Part shown: positions 8,466 to 17,506 of the stretch, piece by piece
Numbering within the stretch: the first letter of the stretch is position 1
Layout of the letters: the number at the start of each line of letters is the position of its first letter
Assembly (NCBI RefSeq): GCF_902497785.1
Contig: NZ_CABVHK010000001.1
Coordinates: 310,001-374,000 of the forward strand
DNA from: Pseudomonas fluorescens
GTDB taxonomy: Bacteria > Pseudomonadota > Gammaproteobacteria > Pseudomonadales > Pseudomonadaceae
Length of the DNA stretch: 64,000 nucleotides
Direction of reading: 5' to 3'
Notes under the pieces: generated by a model
Seen by the model: only the letters and a program-made list of their open reading frames with translations
Databases searched by the model: none
Told to the model about the DNA's origin: nothing
Made by a program: the position numbers and the translations under genes

Positions 8466-10147
8466 GGCTGCACCTCTGCGACGGCGGCCTGGGCGTCCGG
8501 ACCGGGAACGGCGCGCGTGCCGAGCACGGCCATCACGTATTGTTCCGGATTGTTCAAGGCTTGAGCCGCGGCCTGGGTATAGCGCAACAGCGGTTCAGCC
8601 TTGAACGTCAGCACAATGCTCAGGCCGAGCAGAGCAATGATTGGCACGCATTCAAAGCGGCGCAGCAAGGGCGAAGGCCGCTCTTCAGGGGTCCAGAAGC
8701 GCTGGACGCCCAGCCGGGAAAAAGCAATCAGCGACGTCAGCCCGGAAAGAATCAGCAACGCCAGCAGTCCCCATGCGGCGTTCGACACCGGTTCATCGGC
8801 GCCATTGCCCAGGCCCAGCGGGTTAAGCAGCGCGCTGAGCAAGCCCAGTTTGCCGATGAACCCGGACAGCGGCGGCATGCCGATGATCAGCAATGCGCAG
8901 GCAATGAAGCTCAAACCGAGGAACGCCATGGTCCAGGGGATCACCTGACCGACGACGGCTTTCTGCTCGTCATCGAGGTTGATGCCTTTGGGCGGTTGCA
9001 AGGATTCGAGGGGCCGCGCGATCAGATCGCCGTCGTCGTACAGCGGCATTTCATTGGCCGAACGCGAACGCTCGATCAACTCGGACAGCAGGAACAGCGC
9101 GCTCAACGCCAGGGTCGAGCTGACCAGGTAAAACAACGCCGCCCCGATCAGGTTGGGTTGGGCGAACCCGATGGCCGACAGCAGAATCCCCGCCGACACC
9201 AGAATGCTCAGACTGGCCATGCGCTCCAGCCGTTGCGCGGAGAGCATCGCTACGGCCGCGCAAACGATGGTCGCCATGCCGCCGTAAATCAACCAGTCGC
9301 CACCGAAGTACGCCGAGGCGCCGGCCTGACCGGAAAACAGCAACGTCCACAGACGCAGCAAGGTGTAGACGCCGACCTTGGTCATGATCGCAAACATCGC
9401 CGCCACCGGTGCACTGGCTGCGGAATAGGCCGGCACCAGCCAGAAGTTCAGCGGCCACATCCCGGCCTTGGCCAAAAACGCCACGGCCAGAATCGCCGCG
9501 CCAGCATGCAACAGGCCGCGATCGGCCTCCGGCACCAGCGGGATTTTCAGCGCCAGGTCAGCCATGTTCAGGGTGCCGGTGACCCCGTAGATCAACGCAG
9601 CGCCAATCAGGAACAGCGACGACGCCAGCAGGTTGATCGAGATGTAATGCAACCCCGACGACACCCGCGCCCGGCCCGAACCGTGCAGCATCAGGCCGTA
9701 GGATGCGGCCAGCAGCACCTCGAAAAACACGAACAGGTTAAACAGGTCCGCCGTCAGGAACGCGCCATACAAACCCATCAGCTGAATCTGGAACAGCGCG
9801 TGGAAACTTGAACCGGCGCCGTCCCAGCGGGCCATGGCGAACAGCAGGGCGCTGACGCCGATGATTCCGGTCAGCACCAGCATCAATGCCGACAGGCGAT
9901 CGACCACCAGGACGATGCCGAACGGCACTTGCCAATTGCCCGGCAGGTACACGCCGATGGAGCCGGGCACATCGGTGCTCTGGGTCCATTGCAGCAACAA
10001 CACCGAAACTCCCAGGCCCAGCAGACTGGAGAGCAGATTGATTTTGGCTTTCAGCGGGCGGTGTTTCTCGCCCAGCATCAGCATCACGGCGGCCGTCAGC
10101 AGCGGCAGCAGAATCGGCGCGGCGATCAGGTGCGTCATTGCATTCAT
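8462..10147 (-). CDS. phaD: Mrp/Pha cation:proton antiporter subunit D (NADH dehydrogenase-like)
   Basis: This 561-residue polytopic protein is related to the antiporter-like subunits of complex I (NuoL/M/N). It has about 14 helices, including the conserved AKAGMWPLNFWLVPAYSAA stretch, where the lysine corresponds to the proton-channel lysine of this superfamily, and MPPLSGFIGKLGL. A loop rich in charged residues (SRSANEMPLYDDGDLIARP) is typical of the Pha type. MrpD and MrpA carry the ion-translocating channels. Overlaps of four bases join it to phaC and phaE. Confidence 0.95.
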   Translation of the reverse strand: MNAMTHLIAAPILLPLLTAAVMLMLGEKHRPLKAKINLLSSLLGLGVSVLLLQWTQSTDVPGSIGVYLPGNWQVPFGIVLVVDRLSALMLVLTGIIGVSALLFAMARWDGAGSSFHALFQIQLMGLYGAFLTADLFNLFVFFEVLLAASYGLMLHGSGRARVSSGLHYISINLLASSLFLIGAALIYGVTGTLNMADLALKIPLVPEADRGLLHAGAAILAVAFLAKAGMWPLNFWLVPAYSAASAPVAAMFAIMTKVGVYTLLRLWTLLFSGQAGASAYFGGDWLIYGGMATIVCAAVAMLSAQRLERMASLSILVSAGILLSAIGFAQPNLIGAALFYLVSSTLALSALFLLSELIERSRSANEMPLYDDGDLIARPLESLQPPKGINLDDEQKAVVGQVIPWTMAFLGLSFIACALLIIGMPPLSGFIGKLGLLSALLNPLGLGNGADEPVSNAAWGLLALLILSGLTSLIAFSRLGVQRFWTPEERPSPLLRRFECVPIIALLGLSIVLTFKAEPLLRYTQAAAQALNNPEQYVMAVLGTRAVPGPDAQAAVAEVQP

Positions 10148-10488
10148 TCTTTAGGCTCCCGGCCATCCACATGGTCGGTACCGGTCAAGCCGCGTGATGC
10201 CAGCAGCACCACGAGAAACAGCGCGGTCATGGCAAAGCTGATCACGATGGCGGTCAGCACCAGCGCTTGTGGCAGCGGGTCGGTGTAATGCAGCAGGTCT
10301 TGCGGCACGCCGTCCTTGATGATCGGTTCCTTGCCGATGAACAGGCTGCCCATGCTGAAGATGAACAGGTTGACGCCATAGGACAGCAGGCACAGCCCCA
10401 TGACCACCTGAAACGTCCGTGGCCGCAGCACCAGCCAGACGCCGGATGCCGCCAGCACGCCGATGGCGATTGCGATGACTTCTTCCAT
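10144..10488 (-). CDS. phaC: Mrp/Pha cation:proton antiporter subunit C (NuoK-like)
   Basis: This 114-residue protein has three membrane helices and the NuoK-like pattern SYGVNLFIFSMGSLF and DPLPQALVLTAIVISFAMTA. It sits between phaAB and phaD with a one-base junction to the former and a four-base overlap with the latter. Confidence 0.94.
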   Translation of the reverse strand: MEEVIAIAIGVLAASGVWLVLRPRTFQVVMGLCLLSYGVNLFIFSMGSLFIGKEPIIKDGVPQDLLHYTDPLPQALVLTAIVISFAMTALFLVVLLASRGLTGTDHVDGREPKE

Positions 10489-13406
10489 CAGACGGCTCCT
10501 TTCATGGCGACGGACTTGGGCAGGGCCGCCGTTTTGTGCCCGCGTACCGATTGGTGGGCGAGGGCGGTGAGGATCAATAAAGTCGAGCCGACGACCACCG
10601 CGTACACGCCGATGTCAAAGAACAGCGCGCTGGCGATGTGAATGTCGCCGAACACCGGCAGGGAGAAATGCCAGGTGTGGGTGGTCAGGAACGGATAACC
10701 GACCGCCATTGCACCGAGCCCGGTGACGGTGGCAAACAGTAAACCGGTGCCCATCCAGCGCAGCGGCCGCAGGCTCATTTGTGCCTCGACCCACTGCGTG
10801 CCCGCAACCATGTATTGCAGGATAAACGCCACCGACATCACCAGCCCCGCGACGAAGCCGCCGCCGGGCTGATTGTGCCCGCGCATGAACAGATAGATCG
10901 ACACTACAAAGGCAATCGGCAACAACAGACGCACCAGCACCGCCGGCACCATCATGAAGCCCAGCGCGGTGTCGCTGGCCGAACGCGGGTTGACCAGGTC
11001 GGTGACCACGTCGGGCGCGAGTAAACGCTGTTGAGCGGGTAATTGCAGGCTTTCTTTGGGCGGACGGAAGCGGCGCAACAGCGCGAACACGGTTAGCGCC
11101 ACCGCCGCCAGGACGGTGATTTCGCCGAGGGTGTCGAAGCCACGGAAGTCCACCAGCATCACGTTGACCACATTGCTGCCACCGCCTTCGGGCAAGGCGC
11201 GACTGAGGTAGAACGAGGAAATGTCGTTGGGCGTCTGCCGCGTCAGCATCGCGTACGACAGCAGCGCCATGCCGCCACCCACCGCGACCGACAGCAGCAA
11301 GTCGCGCAGGCGGCGGATGCGTGCCTTGCGCAGGGTGCTCGGCAACGGCGAGACCTCTTCGATCCGTCGCGGCAACCAGCGCAGGCCCAGCAGGATGAGC
11401 ACCGTGGTCACCACTTCGACCACCAGTTGCGTCAACGCCAGGTCCGGCGCGGAGAACCAGACGAAGGTGATGCACGTCATCAGGCCGCAGACGCTGACCA
11501 TGGTCAGGGCGGCGAGCCGGTGATACTTGGCTTGCCACGCGGCACCGAGCGCGCAGGCAATCGCCAGCAGCCACAAGGTCACGAACACGATCGAGCCGGG
11601 GATTTTCGGCCGGTCGCCCCAGCTCAGGCTGCTGTGAAGCATCGGGGTCAGCCCGGCCAGCACGGCGGCGAGCACCATCAGGAACAATTGGGTTTGCAGG
11701 CGTTTGGTGCTGGTCCGCCGTTCCAGGCGACGGGCCAGGCGCATCATGATCACCAGGCTTCGCTCGAACATTCGCTTGCCGTTGAAGTGGCCGACCACTG
11801 GCGGATATTTGAAGCGTCCGCGCTTGAGCTGATTGCGCAGCAACAGGTAAAGCACGATGCCGCCGGTCATGGCGATCAGGCTCATGATCATCGGCGCGTT
11901 CCAGCCGTGCCAGATCGCCAGGCTGTACTCCGGCAGCGTGCCGCCGACCACGGGCAGGGCCGCCGCCGCGAGCAACGGGCCGACGACCTGCGCCGGGAAT
12001 ATCCCCACGATCAGGCACGCGAACACCAGCAATTCCACCGGCGCACGCATCCAGCGTGGCGGTTCGTGCGGGATGTGCGGCAGGTCAGTGGCGGTAGGAC
12101 CGAAGAACACGTCAACGGTGAAGCGCAGCGAATAAGCGACGCTGAATGTCCCGGCGATGGTCGCGACGATCGGCAGCGTCATCTCGATCCAGGCGGTCGC
12201 GTTGATGAACACGGTTTCGGCGAAGAACATTTCTTTTGAAAGGAAGCCGTTGAGCAACGGCACGCCCGCCATAGAGGCGCTGGCGACCATCGCCAGGGTG
12301 GCGGTGAAGGGGATCAGTTTGATCAGGCCGCTGAGCTTGCGAATGTCACGGGTGCCGCTTTCGTGGTCGATGATTCCCGCGGCCATGAACAGCGAGGCCT
12401 TGAAAGTTGCGTGGTTGAGAATGTGAAACACCGCGGCGACGGCAGCCAGCGGGCTGTTCAGGCCCAGCAGCAGGGTGATCAGGCCGAGGTGACTGATGGT
12501 CGAATAGGCGAGCAGGCCTTTCAGGTCGTTCTGGAACATCGCGCAGTACGCGCCGAGCAACAGCGTGCAGGCGCCGGCGCCGCTGACGATGTAGAACCAT
12601 TCTTCACTGCCGGACAACGACGGCCACAGGCGCGCCAGCAGAAAAACCCCGGCCTTGACCATGGTCGCCGAGTGCAGATAGGCCGAGACCGGTGTCGGCG
12701 CCGCCATTGCGTGGGGCAGCCAGAAATGGAAGGGGAATTGCGCGCTTTTGCTCAGGGCGCCGATCAGAATCAGGGGCAGCAGAACAGGGTAAAGGGCATG
12801 TGCGCGAATCAGATCGCCGGCGGCCAGGACCTTGTCCAGGTCATAGCTGCCGACCACATGGCCGAGAATCATGACCCCCGCCAGCAAACACAAACCACCC
12901 GCGCCTGTGACCATCAACGCCATGTAGGCGCCGCGCCGCGCATCGGCGCGGTGGTGCCAGTAGCCGATCAGCAGGAAGGAGAAAAGACTGGTCAGCTCCC
13001 AGAAAAACACGATCTGGATCAAGTTGCCGGAGATCACCAACCCGAGCATGGCGCCCATGAACGCCAGGAAAAATGCGAAAAACCGTGGCACCGGATCATC
13101 CGGCGACATGTAATAGCGGGCGTACAACGACACCAGCGTGCCGATGCCCAGCACCAACATCGAAAACAGCCAGGCAAACCCGTCCATGCGCAGGACGAAG
13201 TTCAGGCCCAGGCTGGGCAACCAGAAAAACTCTTCGCGAATGACGCCACCATGGGCTATCTGCGGGTACAGGAGGGCGACCTGGATAGTGCCGATCAAGG
13301 CAACCACACCAGCCAGCAAGGATTCGGTGTTACGCGCGTTATGCGGCAGCAAGGCCGCGACACAGCTGCCGACGAAGGGCAGAAGCAGTAGAACTATCAG
13401 GGACAT
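10488..13406 (-). CDS. phaAB: Mrp/Pha cation:proton antiporter, fused subunits A and B
   Basis: This 972-residue protein is the first gene of the operon. Residues 1 to about 750 are the NuoL-like MrpA part with about 20 helices, including WELTSLFSFLLIG, ALSKSAQFPFHFWLPHAMA (the conserved lysine region) and NHATFKASLFM. The rest is MrpB-like (RLLLPIAFVVSIYLFMRGHN then GGGFVAGLV). The A-B fusion and six-gene layout mark a group 2 system, as in the rhizobial pha and Pseudomonas sha operons. These export K+ or Na+ in exchange for protons and matter for alkaline pH and salt homeostasis. Start ATG at 13406. Confidence 0.95.
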   Translation of the reverse strand: MSLIVLLLLPFVGSCVAALLPHNARNTESLLAGVVALIGTIQVALLYPQIAHGGVIREEFFWLPSLGLNFVLRMDGFAWLFSMLVLGIGTLVSLYARYYMSPDDPVPRFFAFFLAFMGAMLGLVISGNLIQIVFFWELTSLFSFLLIGYWHHRADARRGAYMALMVTGAGGLCLLAGVMILGHVVGSYDLDKVLAAGDLIRAHALYPVLLPLILIGALSKSAQFPFHFWLPHAMAAPTPVSAYLHSATMVKAGVFLLARLWPSLSGSEEWFYIVSGAGACTLLLGAYCAMFQNDLKGLLAYSTISHLGLITLLLGLNSPLAAVAAVFHILNHATFKASLFMAAGIIDHESGTRDIRKLSGLIKLIPFTATLAMVASASMAGVPLLNGFLSKEMFFAETVFINATAWIEMTLPIVATIAGTFSVAYSLRFTVDVFFGPTATDLPHIPHEPPRWMRAPVELLVFACLIVGIFPAQVVGPLLAAAALPVVGGTLPEYSLAIWHGWNAPMIMSLIAMTGGIVLYLLLRNQLKRGRFKYPPVVGHFNGKRMFERSLVIMMRLARRLERRTSTKRLQTQLFLMVLAAVLAGLTPMLHSSLSWGDRPKIPGSIVFVTLWLLAIACALGAAWQAKYHRLAALTMVSVCGLMTCITFVWFSAPDLALTQLVVEVVTTVLILLGLRWLPRRIEEVSPLPSTLRKARIRRLRDLLLSVAVGGGMALLSYAMLTRQTPNDISSFYLSRALPEGGGSNVVNVMLVDFRGFDTLGEITVLAAVALTVFALLRRFRPPKESLQLPAQQRLLAPDVVTDLVNPRSASDTALGFMMVPAVLVRLLLPIAFVVSIYLFMRGHNQPGGGFVAGLVMSVAFILQYMVAGTQWVEAQMSLRPLRWMGTGLLFATVTGLGAMAVGYPFLTTHTWHFSLPVFGDIHIASALFFDIGVYAVVVGSTLLILTALAHQSVRGHKTAALPKSVAMKGAV

Positions 13407-13571
13407 AGGCTTCTAATCTGCGGAAGTTTGTGAAGCATCATACGTGCCAGTCCCCAGATCGCCAAACGGCAAGCTGTGGCAGAATCCTACAAGGTAGACG
13501 GAAAAAGCCTGATTCACATTGTTACAGGAACAGTGATTTCTCCTATGCCGGCCCTTCGCCTTAATACCGCC

Positions 13572-13632
13572 GTGGGCATGCCCGCTCCCAAGGATTGCGC
13601 TAACCCTGTGGGAGCGGGCTTGCCCGCGATAG
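13572..13632. repeat. REP pair (TGTGGGAGCGGGC class)
   Basis: One full arm, CCTGTGGGAGCGGGCTTGCC, and one degenerate arm (GGGCATGCCCGCTCCCA) lie between phaAB and the EamA gene. The first arm has mutated, with CATG replacing CAAG. Confidence 0.8.
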
Positions 13633-13662
13633 CTGTTTAGCAAACACCGTTGTAATCGCGGT

Positions 13663-14598
13663 TCAACCCTGAGTTTCCCGCTCCAACCTGTCCACCGCTG
13701 CCACAGCCTTACCCTTAGTCTTCAACTCACTCACAATCACCGCCGCCACAATCAACCCCGCGCCCACCAGGGCAATCGCCGGCAAGCGTTCCCCGGCGAT
13801 CCGCCCGACAATCCCGGCCCACACCGGCTCACCGGCATAAATTAGCGTCGCCCGGGTCGGTGAAACGCTTTTCTGCGCCCAGTTCATCGCCACTTGAATC
13901 GCTGCGCTTGCCGCACCGAGCCCCAGCGCGCTCGCCAACAAGAACCATGAGAAGCCGGGAATCACTTCCCGGGTCGGCACCACCATCAGAAACGCCAGCA
14001 CCGAGGTGGTTGCCAATTGCACCACCGTCACCCGCCGCACATCGACCTGGCCGGCGTAGGTGCTGATCAGAATGATCTCGGCGGCAATCGCGATGGCGCT
14101 GATCAGCGTGGCAATTTCACCGGGGCTGAAATTGAACGAGGCGCCGGCGGGCCCCGACAGCAACATCAAACCGGTGAACGCCAGCATGATGCCAATGCTC
14201 GGCATCAACCCCGGACGCCGCCCCAGCACCAGCCATTGCAACAACGGCACGAAGGGCACGTACAGCGCGGTGATAAACGCCGACTGGCTGCTGGGAATCG
14301 TCTGCAAGCCGACGGTCTGCAAGCCGTAGCCCAGCATGATCGCCACGCCGATAAAAGCCCCGGCCTTGAGTTCGAACAGGGTCATTTGCCGCAGGTGGCG
14401 CCAGGAAAACAGCGAGACAATAATTGCTGCCGCCGCGAAGCGCAGGCCGACGAAGAACATCGGGCCGCTGACGGTCATCGCGTGTTGCACCAGCAAGAAG
14501 GTGCCGCCCCAGACCATGGTGATCACTACCAGCACGCACTCGGCCTTGCTGAACCGGGAGAAACGGGAAGAAGCCGGGGAGGTGTTTAACGACGTCAT
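13663..14598 (-). CDS. EamA/DMT family transporter
   Basis: This 311-residue protein has ten predicted membrane helices in two EamA repeats. The first opens with TMVWGGTFLLVQHAM and ends near SSQSAFITALYVPFVPLLQW, a conserved EamA pattern; the second has LIYAGEPVWAGIVGRIAGE. Such proteins usually export amino acids or other metabolites. I use the ATG at 14598; the frame continues upstream into the divergent regulator but without similarity. Its divergent neighbour is an XRE-cupin regulator, so the exporter is probably its target. The C-terminal tail is short and charged. Confidence 0.88.
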   Translation of the reverse strand: MTSLNTSPASSRFSRFSKAECVLVVITMVWGGTFLLVQHAMTVSGPMFFVGLRFAAAAIIVSLFSWRHLRQMTLFELKAGAFIGVAIMLGYGLQTVGLQTIPSSQSAFITALYVPFVPLLQWLVLGRRPGLMPSIGIMLAFTGLMLLSGPAGASFNFSPGEIATLISAIAIAAEIILISTYAGQVDVRRVTVVQLATTSVLAFLMVVPTREVIPGFSWFLLASALGLGAASAAIQVAMNWAQKSVSPTRATLIYAGEPVWAGIVGRIAGERLPAIALVGAGLIVAAVIVSELKTKGKAVAAVDRLERETQG

Positions 14599-14620
14599 GA
14601 CCTTGCGCGCTACCTGAGGG

Positions 14621-14657
14621 CGACGCACAATGCGTCGAAAGTTGCGCAGTATACTGC
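14621..14657. promoter_or_regulatory. two palindromes in the EamA / XRE-cupin divergent promoter
   Basis: The 72-base gap holds CGACGCA-CAA-TGCGTCG (14621-14637), a perfect 7+3+7 inverted repeat, and GCAGTATACTGC (14646-14657), a perfect 12-base palindrome containing a TATACT -10-like box readable in both directions. They are good candidates for the XRE-cupin operator and the core promoter. Confidence 0.6.
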
Positions 14658-14670
14658 CCAACCCCACCAA

Positions 14671-15246
14671 GTGAGCAATATAGTGCACAAAGATTCTCCC
14701 CCACGGGCTTCGGTCCTCCAGCACGTCAGTTTGAACGTTCGACGTTTGCGCCACGCCGCCGACATGAGCCAGACCGCGCTGGCGGAAAAGTCCGGAGTCA
14801 GCCGCCGGATGTTGGTGGCGATCGAGGCCGGCGAGAAGAACGTCAGCCTGACCACCCTCGACCGCGTCGCCGAAGCGCTGGACGTGGCCTTCAGTGACTT
14901 GATCCAGGCGCCGGATGCCCGCGACCCGAGCCGCATCAATGAGCTGGCCTGGGCCGGATTGATTCCGGGCAGCAAGGCCGTTCTGCTGTCCAAGGCGACC
15001 GCCACTCGCGAAGTGGAGCAGTGGGAATGGTGCCTGCAACCGGGGGAAATTTACCCGTCGCAACCGGACGCCGAAGGCTGGAGCGAACAGATCTTTGTAT
15101 TCGAAGGCTGCCTGACCCTGACCCTCGGCGACACGCCCCACGAGATTGCCGCCGGCGAGTTCTACATGTTTGCGAGCAACCAGCCCCATTCCTATCGCAA
15201 TGACGGAACGGTAGCCGCTCGATTCGTCAGAAACGTAGTGATCTGA
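14671..15246 (+). CDS. XRE-family regulator with C-terminal cupin domain
   Basis: This 191-residue protein has an N-terminal helix-turn-helix (about residues 18-72: LRHAADMSQTALAEKSGVSR and IEAGEKNVSLTTLDRVAEAL) and a C-terminal cupin barrel (about 100-190: WEWCLQPGEIYPSQ, VFEGCLTLTLGD, AAGEFYMFASNQPHSYRN). Regulators of this type sense small molecules through the cupin and often control a neighbouring exporter. The start is a GTG at 14671 only 14 bases after the TATACT box, with no ribosome binding site, so a leaderless transcript is possible. It is divergent from the EamA gene, its likely target. Confidence 0.88.
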   Translation: MSNIVHKDSPPRASVLQHVSLNVRRLRHAADMSQTALAEKSGVSRRMLVAIEAGEKNVSLTTLDRVAEALDVAFSDLIQAPDARDPSRINELAWAGLIPGSKAVLLSKATATREVEQWEWCLQPGEIYPSQPDAEGWSEQIFVFEGCLTLTLGDTPHEIAAGEFYMFASNQPHSYRNDGTVAARFVRNVVI

Positions 15247-15407
15247 CTGTGGCCGTCCTACTTTGGTATTGCTTGATGAACCTTCGGTGGGTTTGGCGCC
15301 TATTATCGTCCAGGAGATTTTTCGAGAACGTCGCCCAGCTCAATCGCGGCGATGCGGGGCAATCTGCATGACTTCCATTCAGGCAAACACTGATCATTGA
15401 GAGCGCC

Positions 15408-16844
15408 ATGACTCAAACCCCAAGCGCACAGGAGACCGACGTCATCCGCCACGCAGACATCCTGATCATCGGTGGTGGCCTCAGCGGCGCCATGCTGGCG
15501 GCGCAGTTGTTGCGTCTTCCCGGCAAACGTTCACTGCTGGTGATCGAACCCCGCGCCGAGCTTGGCCGGGGCGAGGCGTACAGCGCGGTCGAGTTGGGCC
15601 ACACGCTGAACGGCAACGCCGCGCGCATGAGCGTCGACCCGGACAACGCCGACGACCTGACCCAATGGCTGACCGCGTACATCGCGGCCGGCGGCTGGCC
15701 CGAGTCCGATGAGCAGCATGTGCCGGTCAGCGAATTGTTTCCGCCTCGGGGGATTTTCGGCCTGTACGTGCAGCAGCGTCTGGCCGAGGCGCAAGCGCTG
15801 GGCGCGTTGAATGGCTCGACGGTCGAGCATGTGCGGGCCGAAGCGGTGGACCTGGAAACGCTCAACGATTCGGTGCGCTTGAGCTTGAGTGACGGGCAGC
15901 GCTTGCAGGGGGCTTATGCGGTATTGGCGACGGGCATGTTCCCGGCGGCGCGCACGCCGCAGACCGAATCCAGTGGTTTGAACGCCGCAGCGCTCGATCC
16001 TTGGGACGTCGCGGCCATGCGTCAACTCGATGCGCAATCGACGGTGCTGATCATCGGTTCCGGTTTGACCATGGTTGATGCGGTGGTCTCGCTGGAACAG
16101 GCCGGGCATCGCGGGCCGATCGAGGTATTTTCGCGCCACGGGCTGTTGCCGCATGTGCGCCGACAACCACCGGAATGGGTGGATTTTCTTGCCAACGATC
16201 AGAGCATTCGTACCCCGCGACAGTTGGTGCGGGCACTGCGGCGGCAGTGTCGGGACGCGGTCGCGCAGGGTATCGACTGGCAGGCGCCGCTCGACACCGT
16301 CCGGGCGCACATCGGGCGCTTGTGGCATCAGGCAACGGACGTGCAGCGGCGACAGTTTGTGCGGCATGTGCGGCCGTGGTGGGAGAGCCATCACCACCGC
16401 TCGCCGCCGTTGAGTGCGCAGTTGGTGGCGCGTCTGCACGAAGAAGGGCGGTTGCGGATTCAGGCGGCATCGTTCAAGGGGCTGGAGCCTGCGGCGAGCG
16501 GGGTCAGTATTCGCATTCGTCGTCGTGGTGAAACGGCAACGGTGGTGGTCAGTGGTGCAGCGTTGATCAATTCCAGCGGGATTGAATATGACTGGCGTCG
16601 GGTGGCGCGACCGTTGCCGCAACAGTTGCTGGCGCGCGGGTTGGTGCGGCCGGGGCCGTTGGCGTTGGGGATTGCGGCGGCGGTGGAAGGCGCTGTACTG
16701 GCGGGCGATGGACAGGTGGCCACGCGACTGTTTGCGATGGGGCCGCCGTTGCGGGGGATGTGGTGGGAGAGTACGGCGGTGACGGATGTGGCGAGTCAGG
16801 CCAAGGCTTTGGCTGCTCGTTTGGCTTCGGAATCGAGTACATAG
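15408..16844 (+). CDS. FAD/NAD(P)-binding protein (SidA/YdhS-like)
   Basis: This 478-residue protein starts with a Rossmann motif, ILIIGGGLSGAMLAAQLL (about residues 18-35), followed by RSLLVIEPRAELGRGEAYS. A second nucleotide-binding motif, TVLIIGSGLTMVDAVVSL, lies near residue 210. This two-motif arrangement with LNGNAARMS is the pattern of the PF13454 FAD/NAD(P)-binding family found in many pseudomonads. The substrate is unknown. A strong bidirectional terminator follows. The gene stands alone, 161 bases after the XRE-cupin gene. Confidence 0.82.
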   Translation: MTQTPSAQETDVIRHADILIIGGGLSGAMLAAQLLRLPGKRSLLVIEPRAELGRGEAYSAVELGHTLNGNAARMSVDPDNADDLTQWLTAYIAAGGWPESDEQHVPVSELFPPRGIFGLYVQQRLAEAQALGALNGSTVEHVRAEAVDLETLNDSVRLSLSDGQRLQGAYAVLATGMFPAARTPQTESSGLNAAALDPWDVAAMRQLDAQSTVLIIGSGLTMVDAVVSLEQAGHRGPIEVFSRHGLLPHVRRQPPEWVDFLANDQSIRTPRQLVRALRRQCRDAVAQGIDWQAPLDTVRAHIGRLWHQATDVQRRQFVRHVRPWWESHHHRSPPLSAQLVARLHEEGRLRIQAASFKGLEPAASGVSIRIRRRGETATVVVSGAALINSSGIEYDWRRVARPLPQQLLARGLVRPGPLALGIAAAVEGAVLAGDGQVATRLFAMGPPLRGMWWESTAVTDVASQAKALAARLASESST

Positions 16845-16881
16845 CCGTAACCGCGGAAACGGATGGCTGTCCAGACAAGAA

Positions 16882-16916
16882 AAATCCCCGGAAAGACCGA
16901 ATCTTCCCGGGGATTT
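16882..16916. terminator. bidirectional intrinsic terminator
   Basis: AAATCCCCGGAAAG (16882-16895) pairs with CTTCCCGGGGATTT (16903-16916) with one mismatch, flanked by A residues on the left and T residues within the right arm. It lies between the convergent FAD-protein gene and the small exported-protein gene. Confidence 0.8.
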
Positions 16917-16944
16917 CCTGTGTTGAGCAACACGAACGCATCAA

Positions 16945-17169
16945 TCAATAACGCTGATACTTCGAACCAAACTCAGGGCGGTTGTCAGCGACGTAAAGCT
17001 TGCTCGCCTGGACGTCTTTCTGATCAACACCCACCGTATTCACATTCAACGTAGCCGGCTGGCTGACCTTCGCCGCAGCAACAACCTGCGAAGTCGCGTG
17101 GGGCGCCGCGATAGCCGATGTAGCACCAAGAACCGACAGGGCGAAACCAAGACCGATAATGTTTTTCAT
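16945..17169 (-). CDS. small exported protein ending in the ADNRxEFGSKYQRY motif
   Basis: The 74-residue product has a clear signal peptide (MKNIIGLGFALSVLGATSAIAA) and a short mature region of about 50 residues that ends in VADNRPEFGSKYQRY. The same terminal 15 residues, with A for P, end the neighbouring exported repeat protein at 17507. The ATG at 17169 has a GGAGC ribosome binding site; an upstream in-frame ATG would precede the signal peptide. No cysteines. The shared tail suggests a common partner, envelope anchor or sorting signal. Function unknown. Confidence 0.75.
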   Translation of the reverse strand: MKNIIGLGFALSVLGATSAIAAPHATSQVVAAAKVSQPATLNVNTVGVDQKDVQASKLYVADNRPEFGSKYQRY

Positions 17170-17331
17170 GATGTAGCTCCAGAAGTGGGGAGAAGATGGG
17201 TCCACTGTAGAGCTGAAGCCTCACGATGAAAAAACACCCTGACGCATAGTCGATATCAAGAACGTTGATCCATCACACAGCAGAAAGCCCGGGCCATCCG
17301 TAATGCTGTTCACATAAGCGCAACGCTGACT

Positions 17332-17425
17332 CTGTGGCGAGGGAGCTTGCTCCCGCTGGGCCGCGAAGCGGCCCCAAAAAAGGGACTGCTGCGCAGTCCA
17401 GCGGGAGCAAGCTCCCTCGCCACAG
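17332..17425. repeat. REP pair (TGTGGCGAGGGAGC class)
   Basis: Inverted arms CTGTGGCGAGGGAGCTTGCT and complement enclose an inner hairpin with GGCCGCGAAGCGGCC. This class is different from the other REP pairs in the window. Confidence 0.88.
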
Positions 17426-17506
17426 GTATCTCGCTCGGCTCAAGATGTCTTAAGTGAACAGCATTGCGGGCAATCCGGGCTTTTGGGTGTTTCAGGTTCT
17501 GCGCAA

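Noticed and set aside
8444..9811. Long forward open frame (455 codons) antisense to phaD
   Set aside because: Glutamine- and arginine-rich composition typical of the antisense of GC-rich membrane protein genes; no ribosome binding site and phaD is certain on the other strand.
10615..12018. Long minus-strand frame inside phaAB
   Set aside because: Shifted frame of a confident gene, with Arg/Pro/Gly-rich low-complexity translation.
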